Positions 1 to 6,674 of a stretch of DNA of 9,579 nucleotides are shown here, piece after piece. The stretch's first letter is position 1; the number at the start of each line of letters is the position of its first letter. The stretch comes from Actinomycetota bacterium (GTDB lineage Bacteria > Actinomycetota > Acidimicrobiia > Acidimicrobiales > Microtrichaceae): assembly GCA_018268735.1 (NCBI GenBank), contig JAFDWA010000041.1:1-9579 (forward strand), read 5' to 3'. The notes beneath the pieces are model-generated. The model did no database searches. It was not told the DNA's origin and saw nothing but the letters and a program-made list of their open reading frames with translations. The position numbers were made by a program, and so were the translations under genes.

Positions 1-597
1 GACGGCGTCGCCGGCTCCGACGTCGTCGTCCTCGCCGCGGGCGGGTTCTCCGATGGCCGCGGCCTGGCCGCGGCGCTTGCGTGGGGTGCCGACGGCATCG
101 CGATGGGGACCCGGTTCCTGCTGACCGCCGAGAGCCACGTCCCCGATCACATCAAGTCGATCTACCTGCAGACCCCGCTCACCGGCACCGTCGTCACGAC
201 CGCGATCGACGGAGCGCCGCAACGCGTGATCCGCACCGCGATGATCGACGCGCTCGAGCGGTCGCCGGGGCTGCTGCGCTTCCCGCGGGCAGCGGGCAAC
301 GCGCTGCGCTTCGCTCGCCAGGCCGGCGTGTCGCTCCCGGACCTCGCCCGGACCGGCCTGCAGATGCGTCGCGACCAGGAGCTCACCTGGTCGCAGATGG
401 CGCTCGCAGCGAACGCGCCGATGATGACGAAGGCCTCGGTGCTCGACGGCGACGCGGACGTCGGCATCCTCCCGACCGGTCAGGTCGTCGGCGTGATCGA
501 CGAGCTGCCGTCGGTGGCGGACCTGCTGGAGCGGATCATGGACGGCGCGGATGTCGCGCTGGGTCGCCTCTGCGGCGACCACCCGTCCACGGCCTGA
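1..597 (+). CDS. Nitronate monooxygenase (2-nitropropane dioxygenase) family flavoprotein, 5' truncated
   Basis: The frame is open from base 1 to a TGA at 595-597, so 198 C-terminal codons of a family usually about 320-380 residues long are visible. The first 40 visible residues hold the FMN phosphate-binding signature of the TIM-barrel nitronate monooxygenase/FabK family: AAGG, then DGRGLAAALAWGADGIAMGTRFL. Next come IDGAPQRVIRT and a C-terminal stretch including TWSQMALAANAP and a GILPTGQVVG-like motif, which resemble actinobacterial members of the family. These enzymes are cytoplasmic, FMN-dependent and oxidise nitronates with O2; some relatives are enoyl reductases. The catalytic His region lies upstream of the window and cannot be checked. 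An internal ATG at 103 lies inside the FMN site and is not the start. The last 118 nt overlap the 3' end of the opposite-strand GGDEF-EAL gene. Family assignment is firm; the substrate is unknown. Confidence 0.88.
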   Translation, partial: DGVAGSDVVVLAAGGFSDGRGLAAALAWGADGIAMGTRFLLTAESHVPDHIKSIYLQTPLTGTVVTTAIDGAPQRVIRTAMIDALERSPGLLRFPRAAGNALRFARQAGVSLPDLARTGLQMRRDQELTWSQMALAANAPMMTKASVLDGDADVGILPTGQVVGVIDELPSVADLLERIMDGADVALGRLCGDHPSTA

Positions 598-2918
598 GCG
601 GGTCCCGGCACGTCGAACCAGCGTTGCACGAGCTGGTCGAACGGGATCGCCGGCTCGAACAGCCAGCCTTGCGCGTGATCGCACCCGAACGACGCGAGCA
701 GTGCTGCCTGCTCAGCGGTCTCGACGCCCTCGGCGACGGTGGACAGCCCGAGCCTGCCGGCGAGCTCGATGATCGCAGCCACGATCGCCCGATCCTCCTC
801 GTCGGACATCCCCTCGACGAAGGACCGGTCGATCTTGAGCGTGGTCGCGGGGTACTCGCCGAGCTGGCGCAGCGACGAGTTCCCGGTGCCGAAGTCGTCG
901 ATCGCGATCCCGACGCCGAGCCGGCGCAGCTGCGACAGGGTCCGTCGAACCGAGCCATCGACGATCACGTCCTCTGTGATCTCCAGGATCAGCAGCGAGG
1001 GATCGACACCCGACGAGCGGAGCGCCTCCTCGACGTCGGACACCACCGTGTCGTCGAGCTCGCCCGCTGACAGGTTGACCGACACGGCCACGGGCCGGCC
1101 CCTGCTGCGCGACTGCAGCTCCGACAGCCGTGCCGTGGCCTCGACGAGCGAACGTCGCCCCAGCGTGCGCAGCACGCCGAGCGTGTCGGCTGCGGTGAGG
1201 AAGCAGTCGGGGGTGAGCAGGCCGAGCTCGTGATGATGCCAGCGCAGCAACGCCTCGACACCGGTGATCCGCCCGGTGTCGAGCGAGATGACGGGCTGGT
1301 AGTGCAGCTCGAACTGGTCGGCATCGAGCGCCTCCTGCAGCTGTGCCTCGATCGCCAGCTGCCGCCGGGCGGCCTCGTCCATCGACGACACGAACACCGC
1401 GGCGTGCCCTCGGCCCGACTGCTTCACGTGGTACAGCGCGACGTCGGCCCGCCGCAGCAGCTCGTGGGGCGTGCTGTCGGGCTCGACGGCCGCGATCCCC
1501 ACCGACACCGACGGTCTGAGCACGACGTCGTCGAACGTGTCGGCCCGGTGCATGTCCTCGACCATGCCGTCGACCTCTGCACGGATCGCGTCGAGCGACG
1601 ACCTGTTGCGGATCAGCACCACGAGCTCGTCGCCGCCGAAGCGCACGACGTCGCCCGGCCATCGGTCGCCCAGGCGGTCCGCGACGACGCGGATGAGCCG
1701 GTCGCCGTGGCGGTGCCCGAGCGAGTCGTTGACCGGCTTCAGCCGATCGATGTCGATGAACGCAACCGCTGAGCAGCCCGGCCTCCCGCTCGTCGCGACC
1801 AGCCCGCGCAGCCGCTCGTCGAGGTGCTGTCGGTTCGGCAGCGACGTGAGCAGGTCGTGGCCGGCCTGGCGCTCGAGCGTCCGGATGCTCGCGACCAGGT
1901 CGACCGAGAGCCGCCGGTTCTCTCGAAGGGTCAGCAGCTGCCGGGTCAGGAGGAGGACCATGATGAGGACCAGTGTGGCGACGCTCCACGTGCCGCCGTC
2001 GCGGATCGCGAGGTCGACGAGGCCGACGGTGGCGGCGAACCCACCGATCAGGAGCGGGAACGTGCCCGAGCCGAGCTGCCGTCGGAGCTGTGCCGTGCCC
2101 TGGGGCACCTCGAGGTGCTCGCGACCGCCCAGGGCGATCCAGGCGCCGCCGCCGATGATCGTGAAGCCGACCACCCAGGTCGCGTCGACGAGGCTCGGTG
2201 CCGCGTCGATGAGATCCGAGAGGTACACGGCCGCGAGGAACGCGACGTCGCCGATGGTGCACCACAGCATCCCGGCGGTGATCACGCTGAGCGCCCGACG
2301 GTCCGGCGTGCCCCGCCGGATCGCCCGGATGCCCAGCGTGATCACCACCGAGTCCGCCACGGGGTACACCATCGTCATCAGCGCGTCGCGGTCGGAGGTG
2401 CCGAGCCCGCTCGTGCGGAACGCGAGGATCCACAGCACCAGCAGCGTCGACACTGCGACGATGAGGCTGTCGAGCAGGTCGAAGGTCCGCAACGTCCTCG
2501 CGCTGCGCGAGTCGGTCGCGGGGCGACCCGACAGGAGCACGATCGCGACGCACCACGAGATCGGCAGGAGCAGGTAGCAGATGTCGGCGGTGCTCGGCGC
2601 CGGGAGGCTCCGGCCGTCCGCGAGGTAGCCGGCCCAGATCGTCGATCCTGCTGCCCAGGCGACGGGACCGAGGCCGAGCAGGGTCCACGCCGTTCGTTCG
2701 ATGCCGGTCCGTCGTCGCCCGACGGCAGCGAGGGCGACCCCCGCCCCGATCGCGCAGATCACGTCGATGCCGACCGTCGCGACGAGCGTGCCGACAGGTT
2801 CGACGCCGCCGAGGAGCAGCAGCGGCCGTCCCATCGCCGAGGTGATGCCGAGTGCTGCTGCCAGGAGCAGCGGACCTCTGATCCGTCGGCCCTCGATGGC
2901 CGCAGTCGTCGGTGTCAC
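480..2918 (-). CDS. Multi-TM GGDEF(GGDEL)-EAL protein with intact c-di-GMP phosphodiesterase domain
   Basis: This 812-residue protein starts at GTG 2918, chosen because the codon overlaps the upstream stop as GTGA and has a GGAG Shine-Dalgarno 7 nt upstream. An open frame continues to 3386, but that extension is an Arg/Pro-rich shadow of the upstream gene. Residues about 15-329 form roughly ten TM segments, probably a membrane sensor. A GGDEF domain spans about 355-515: DLLTSLPNR, FIDID (387-391) and N397 are present, but the signature is GGDEL (428-432) and the inhibitory-site RxxD is incomplete (R at -9, Gly where Asp is expected). The EAL domain (about 540-765) keeps the catalytic set: E555-A-L, N615 in SVNLS, E646 in EITE, D674/D675 in DDFGTG, K695 and E730 in AEGVE. 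It should hydrolyse c-di-GMP to pGpG; cyclase activity is uncertain. The last ~38 residues are a low-complexity tail encoded opposite the neighbouring gene. Confidence 0.9.
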   Translation of the reverse strand: MTPTTAAIEGRRIRGPLLLAAALGITSAMGRPLLLLGGVEPVGTLVATVGIDVICAIGAGVALAAVGRRRTGIERTAWTLLGLGPVAWAAGSTIWAGYLADGRSLPAPSTADICYLLLPISWCVAIVLLSGRPATDSRSARTLRTFDLLDSLIVAVSTLLVLWILAFRTSGLGTSDRDALMTMVYPVADSVVITLGIRAIRRGTPDRRALSVITAGMLWCTIGDVAFLAAVYLSDLIDAAPSLVDATWVVGFTIIGGGAWIALGGREHLEVPQGTAQLRRQLGSGTFPLLIGGFAATVGLVDLAIRDGGTWSVATLVLIMVLLLTRQLLTLRENRRLSVDLVASIRTLERQAGHDLLTSLPNRQHLDERLRGLVATSGRPGCSAVAFIDIDRLKPVNDSLGHRHGDRLIRVVADRLGDRWPGDVVRFGGDELVVLIRNRSSLDAIRAEVDGMVEDMHRADTFDDVVLRPSVSVGIAAVEPDSTPHELLRRADVALYHVKQSGRGHAAVFVSSMDEAARRQLAIEAQLQEALDADQFELHYQPVISLDTGRITGVEALLRWHHHELGLLTPDCFLTAADTLGVLRTLGRRSLVEATARLSELQSRSRGRPVAVSVNLSAGELDDTVVSDVEEALRSSGVDPSLLILEITEDVIVDGSVRRTLSQLRRLGVGIAIDDFGTGNSSLRQLGEYPATTLKIDRSFVEGMSDEEDRAIVAAIIELAGRLGLSTVAEGVETAEQAALLASFGCDHAQGWLFEPAIPFDQLVQRWFDVPGPAQAVDGWSPQRRPSATSAPSMIRSSRSATDGSSSITPTT

Positions 2919-5362
2919 CCGACGTCTCCGTCCGCCTCGACGAGACCTGGGCGGCGAGCGGGCGGACGCCACTCGAGGGCGCTCGGCGCTCGGTTGGGGT
3001 CCAGGTGCCGATCGGCGAAGTCGCTCCACGACGTGGGTGGACCGAACAGCCATCCCTGCGCGCGCTCGACGCCGAGGTCGCGCAGCCGGTCGATCTGTCC
3101 GGGTCTGGTCACCCCGTCGGCGACGACGGGCGCCCCGAGCTCCGCTCCGAGCGTGCTCACAGCGCCGACGATCAGCCGGTCCGGTTCGCGATCCTCCAGC
3201 CCGGCGGTGAAGGAGGCGTCGATCCGGATCGACGGACGGTGCAGCCGGCGCAGCCGTCGGATCGACGAGGTCGCGGTCCCGAACTCCCGGACCCGGACCG
3301 GGATCCTCGCCCCCACGAGGCGGTCGATCTCCGACTGCACCGCGGGATCCATCAGGACCGATTCGGCGATCTGCACGCAGGTGCATCCGATCCCGCCGAG
3401 CACGCCGGTGAGCTCCTCCACGTACCCGATGTGCGCGAGCTCCTGACGGGTTGCGCTCAGCACCAGCTCGAGGTCCTCGTCCGGGACCGCGGTGCTGTGC
3501 CAGGGGGAGGTTGCGAGCTGCAGACCGAGCCGACTGATCGACGGGAGCAGCCCGGTGTCGGTTGCGATCTCCAGGTACTCCTCGGGGGCCAGGAGCCGGC
3601 CCTCGGGGGTCCGCCAGCGCAGGATCGCCTCTGCCCCGGAGATCCGCCCGTCAGCGATGTCGACGACCGGCCGGTAGCGCACCTCGAGCTCTGCCCGCTC
3701 GACCGCACCTCGGAGCACCCGTGTCAGCTCGGCCCGGTGGTCAGCCCGCTCCCGCAGCCAGTCCTCGTATGCGATCGCCCGTCCTCGACCGAGCTCCTTG
3801 GCCCGGTTCAGCGCGAGGTCGGCCATACGGACGACCTCGTCGTCGGATCGCGTCGAGGCGCCGTCCGGAGCTGCGTCGTCCTGGTCGGCTTCGAGCACGG
3901 CCGTGCCGATGCTGATGCGTGCGGGCACGGCGACGCCATCGAGGTGCAGCGGCCGCATGCTGGCCTCGACGGCTGATGAAGCGAGCTCCGATGCGCGGGT
4001 GGCTGTGACCCCGGGGCACACCGCGACGAACTCGTCGCCGCCGACGCGGTGGACTGCCGGTCCGAGGACCTCGAGCAGCCGATGCGCGACGCCGACGAGG
4101 AGCTGGTCGCCGACGTCGTGACCGAGGGCGTCGTTCACGGACTTGAACTCGTCCACGTCCGCGTAGAACGCGGCGATCGGTCGGACCTCCGCAGCGGTCG
4201 AGCCTTCCAGGAGCTCGACGAGGGCGAGGCGGTTGCCGAGACCGGTCAGCTCGTCGGTGCGGGCTCGTCGGTGCAGTGCGGCGGCGACCGCGCCGAGTCG
4301 CTCCTGCAGTCGCGCCTGGTCCCGTTGCGACAGCGCGAGCCGCAACGTCGAGAGCCCGACGGCGATCACCCCCAGCGTGAGCATCACGGGGTCGAGCGAC
4401 GCGATGAACAGGCGATGGGTCGCGACCGCTCCGAGCGACAGCAGGGTCGCCGCCGCGGCGACCCAGGCGCCGTCGGAGCCCCGCTCGGCCTCCTCGTGAC
4501 CGGCCGACGCGGTCGGGTGCACGTCGAGGAGGCGGCGCTCGAGGTGCTCACCACGTGCGCTCTGCCAGCCGGCGACGAGCAGCATCGTCGGCCCGGTCAT
4601 CCACCACAGCGTGGAGGTCCTCAGCGCTGCCGATGTCGGGAGGGCGAACTGCCCCAGGATGGAGACGTAGAGCGCCGACGGGACGAGGAGGACTGCGACG
4701 ACGAGCGCCAGGTCGCCGGGTCGCGGCATCCCGACGACCCGCACGAGCAGGACGACCCCGGCGACCATCAGGGCGACCAGCACCGCAGCGCCCGGCTCCC
4801 GGGCCATCACGTCGGCGAGCCCACCTCCGGGTCCCGCCGAGGTGCGCAGCGGTGCGAGCCAGGTCAGCGAGATCGCAGCCACTGCCCCGAGCCCGGCGTC
4901 GATCACCAGGACCGCGCTCCATGGGGTCCTCGACGGCAGCGCGCAGATCGCCGACACGAGGACGGCCACGGCGAGGAGCTGCGCTGTGGTCGGTCCCTCG
5001 ACGGTGATGAGCCCGACGGTGTGGGCCGACCCCGACGCGGTCGCTGCGGTAGCTGCTGCGAGCGTCGCGGCACCGGTCGCGACGAGGACGAGCGACACCG
5101 CTCGTCGTCCCGACTCGTGTGCTGCCGCCGACGCGAACAGCATCGAGGCGACCCACAGCACGACGCACCCGAACAGCTCGACGAGGCGGTTCGGTCGGCC
5201 GATCCCCCAGGCCTGGAGCTCTGCGGCGATCTCCGGCCAGGCGATCCCCGCAGCAGCAGCGACGGTCAGCGCGATCGCGAGCGCGACGAGGCCGGGTCGG
5301 AGACGCCGCCGGGGCGCACGCGGGCGTGCTTCGTCGGCGGGGACGGGCGAGGTCGGCGACAT
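2915..5362 (-). CDS. Multi-TM GGDEF-EAL protein with intact GGDEF and degenerate EAL domain
   Basis: This 815-residue protein starts at ATG 5362; a weak GGAA lies 10 nt upstream. About ten TM segments occupy residues 24-344, followed by a short helical linker and a GGDEF domain (about 368-540) with TDELTGLGNR, YADVDEF (400-406), N410 and a canonical GGDEF at 441-445. No RxxD inhibitory site precedes it, so product inhibition by the classical route is unlikely. The EAL-like domain (about 560-785) aligns along its length but has lost its active site: EAI at 578-580, Ser636 for the metal-binding Asn, Gln664 for Glu in EITE, R692-E693 for the Asp pair, Arg713 for Lys and Asp749 for Glu in AEGVE. 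The end motif QGWLF (769) remains. Predicted role: diguanylate cyclase with a non-catalytic EAL domain, perhaps for binding or regulation. It is the first gene of a coupled pair and diverges from the dehydrogenase operon. Confidence 0.9.
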   Translation of the reverse strand: MSPTSPVPADEARPRAPRRRLRPGLVALAIALTVAAAAGIAWPEIAAELQAWGIGRPNRLVELFGCVVLWVASMLFASAAAHESGRRAVSLVLVATGAATLAAATAATASGSAHTVGLITVEGPTTAQLLAVAVLVSAICALPSRTPWSAVLVIDAGLGAVAAISLTWLAPLRTSAGPGGGLADVMAREPGAAVLVALMVAGVVLLVRVVGMPRPGDLALVVAVLLVPSALYVSILGQFALPTSAALRTSTLWWMTGPTMLLVAGWQSARGEHLERRLLDVHPTASAGHEEAERGSDGAWVAAAATLLSLGAVATHRLFIASLDPVMLTLGVIAVGLSTLRLALSQRDQARLQERLGAVAAALHRRARTDELTGLGNRLALVELLEGSTAAEVRPIAAFYADVDEFKSVNDALGHDVGDQLLVGVAHRLLEVLGPAVHRVGGDEFVAVCPGVTATRASELASSAVEASMRPLHLDGVAVPARISIGTAVLEADQDDAAPDGASTRSDDEVVRMADLALNRAKELGRGRAIAYEDWLRERADHRAELTRVLRGAVERAELEVRYRPVVDIADGRISGAEAILRWRTPEGRLLAPEEYLEIATDTGLLPSISRLGLQLATSPWHSTAVPDEDLELVLSATRQELAHIGYVEELTGVLGGIGCTCVQIAESVLMDPAVQSEIDRLVGARIPVRVREFGTATSSIRRLRRLHRPSIRIDASFTAGLEDREPDRLIVGAVSTLGAELGAPVVADGVTRPGQIDRLRDLGVERAQGWLFGPPTSWSDFADRHLDPNRAPSALEWRPPARRPGLVEADGDVG
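2926..2929 (-). promoter_or_regulatory. Shine-Dalgarno GGAG deciding the start of the distal GGDEF-EAL gene
   Basis: On the minus strand GGAG is followed by 7 nt (ACGTCGG) and then GTG at 2918-2916. That GTG overlaps the upstream TGA (2917-2915) as GTGA. The good spacing plus the stop-start overlap is the classic arrangement for translational coupling, and it fixes the start of the downstream protein despite the long open frame upstream. The ribosome site lies inside the last codons of the upstream gene. Confidence 0.8.
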
Positions 5363-5464
5363 GGGTCTGCGGTTCCATCGGCACCTGACGGTCGTCCTGT
5401 GAGCCTGATCGGCGCCGAATCGTCGATCTGACGGGTCGTCAGAGGTCGGGGCAGACTTGGCGGC
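5363..5464. promoter_or_regulatory. Divergent intergenic region between GGDEF-EAL pair and dehydrogenase operon
   Basis: These 102 bp separate the start codons of two divergent operons, so promoters for both must lie here or just inside the genes. I see no convincing -10/-35 pair on either strand, as is common in high-GC actinobacteria. The stretch holds a 17-bp perfect dyad (5427-5443), a 10-bp palindrome TCGGCGCCGA (5409-5418) and GACG-GT-CGTC (5387-5396). Their centres are about 22 bp apart, near two helical turns each. Operator function is inference. Confidence 0.5.
5427..5443. promoter_or_regulatory. Candidate operator: 17-bp inverted repeat TCTGAC-N5-GTCAGA
   Basis: Both 6-bp arms match perfectly around a 5-base centre, and the dyad ends 21 bp before the ATG of the first dehydrogenase gene. 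Size and placement suit a dimeric regulator such as a TetR- or GntR-type protein, which commonly control acyl-CoA genes. It is not the known KstR/KstR2 consensus as I recall it. In GC-rich DNA a dyad of this length can occur by chance, so confidence is low. No regulator gene is in the window. Confidence 0.35.
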
Positions 5465-6661
5465 ATGGACCTGACCTGGAGCGAGTCCGAGCAGGCGTTC
5501 CGGGAGGAGTGCCGCACCTGGCTCTCGTCACACGTGCCCTCAGCGGCGCTTCCCTCGGGCGACACCCGTGAGGGGTTCTCCGTCCACGTCGAGTGGGAGC
5601 GTGAGCTGCACGCCGACCGCTGGGCCGTCGTGTCGTGGCCCGAGGCCTACGGCGGCCGTGCCGCGTCGCTGTGGGAGTGGCTGATCTTCGAGGAGGAGTA
5701 CTACCGCGCGGGTGCCCCCCAGCGGGTCACCCAGAACGGGATCTTCCTGCTCGCCCCGACGATCTTCGAGTTCGGCACGCCGGCCCAGCAGGACCACTAC
5801 CTGCCGCGGATGTCCGCAGCGGAGGACCTGTGGTGCCAGGGGTGGTCGGAGCCGAACGCCGGCTCGGACCTCGCCGGGATCACGTCGCGGGCGGTTCGTG
5901 ACGACGCCGCCGGAGGGTGGCGGCTGAGCGGTCAGAAGACCTGGACGACCCGTGGAGCGTTCTGCACCCACCTGTTCGGTCTGTTCCGCACCGACGGCGA
6001 CGCCGAGCGCCATCGCGGGCTCACCTACTTCCTGGTCCCGCTCGACGCGGAGGGCGTCACCGTGCGGGGGTTCGGCCGCCTCGACGGCGACGAGGGCTTC
6101 GCCGAGGTGTTCCTCGACGAGGTGCTCGTCCCCGACAACCCGGCCGAGGACGCAGCGTCCGACGCCGCCACGGCGTCGATGTCACGTGGCGGCACCCTCG
6201 GCGGCATCGACCAGGGATGGGGCGTCGCGATGGCGACCACCACCTCGGAGCGGGGCCTCACCCTTCGCTCACCCGGTCGGTTCCGGGCGACGGCGACCCG
6301 GCTGGTCGACCTCGCGAAGGAGCTCGATGCGTCGGGCCGGCTCACCGAGCGGCTCGCGGACCGGGTCGTCGACGCCTGGATCGATGCCGAGGCGTACGCG
6401 CTCTACACGCTGGGCGACGTCACCGGCATCGTCGAGGGCCGCTCGCCAGGGGCGCGGTCCAGCTACAACAAGGTCTTCTGGTCCGAGCTCGACATCCGCC
6501 TGCACCGCGCCGCGCTCGACCTGCTCGGAGCCGACGCCGAGATCGACGGGCCGTGGATGAGGGGATACGAGTTCGCGCTGTCGGGTCCCATCTACGCCGG
6601 CACGAACGAGATCCAGCGCAACATCATCGCCGAGCGCGTGCTCGGCCTGCCGCGGAAGTGA
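5465..6661 (+). CDS. Acyl-CoA dehydrogenase, FAD/catalytic subunit of a probable two-subunit enzyme
   Basis: This 398-residue protein has the normal length for the family and removes the alpha,beta hydrogens of an acyl-CoA thioester, passing electrons to FAD and then to electron transfer flavoprotein. Visible marks are the middle-domain motif WCQGWSEPNAGSD (123-135), GQKTWTT (156-162) and the C-terminal IYAGTNEIQRNIIAERVLGLPR motif (from about 376). At the place where medium-chain enzymes carry the catalytic Glu (YEGT) this one has Ala378. Glu262 in TTTSERG sits about where isovaleryl-CoA dehydrogenase-type enzymes and actinobacterial alpha2beta2 FadE pairs place their base, so it is the likely catalytic residue. 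No strong Shine-Dalgarno precedes the ATG; AGAGG lies about 20 nt upstream. The next gene follows after 13 nt. The substrate is not deducible; steroid- or branched-chain-derived CoA esters are possible by analogy with mycobacterial pairs. Confidence 0.93.
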   Translation: MDLTWSESEQAFREECRTWLSSHVPSAALPSGDTREGFSVHVEWERELHADRWAVVSWPEAYGGRAASLWEWLIFEEEYYRAGAPQRVTQNGIFLLAPTIFEFGTPAQQDHYLPRMSAAEDLWCQGWSEPNAGSDLAGITSRAVRDDAAGGWRLSGQKTWTTRGAFCTHLFGLFRTDGDAERHRGLTYFLVPLDAEGVTVRGFGRLDGDEGFAEVFLDEVLVPDNPAEDAASDAATASMSRGGTLGGIDQGWGVAMATTTSERGLTLRSPGRFRATATRLVDLAKELDASGRLTERLADRVVDAWIDAEAYALYTLGDVTGIVEGRSPGARSSYNKVFWSELDIRLHRAALDLLGADAEIDGPWMRGYEFALSGPIYAGTNEIQRNIIAERVLGLPRK

Positions 6662-6667
6662 AAGGGA
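6661..6667 (+). promoter_or_regulatory. Ribosome binding site AAAGGGA for the second dehydrogenase subunit
   Basis: AAAGGGA begins on the last base of the upstream TGA and ends 7 nt before GTG 6675. This supports the GTG start and tight co-translation of the two subunits. Confidence 0.65.
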
Positions 6668-6674
6668 TCGCACC

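Noticed and set aside
598..660. Terminator between the convergent genes
   Set aside because: No stem-loop with a T tract was found near either stop, and the region is coding on at least one strand throughout.
712..2688. 658-codon minus-strand frame overlapping the distal GGDEF-EAL gene
   Set aside because: It is a shifted frame of the same strand with Arg/Ala/Pro-biased translation and no domain, while the main frame shows complete GGDEF and EAL motifs.
2919..3386. N-terminal extension of the distal GGDEF-EAL gene to an upstream ATG at 3386
   Set aside because: The extra 156 residues are Arg/Pro/Gly-rich, resemble no domain and lie antiphase over the conserved EAL-like domain of the upstream gene. 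The GTGA overlap with a well-spaced GGAG gives a much better start at 2918.
1824..3446. Long + strand open frame (540 codons) opposite the GGDEF-EAL genes, with others at 4049-5431 and 2912-3976
   Set aside because: The translations are Arg/Asp/Pro-rich with no recognisable motif, and they follow the third-position GC shadow of the real minus-strand genes.
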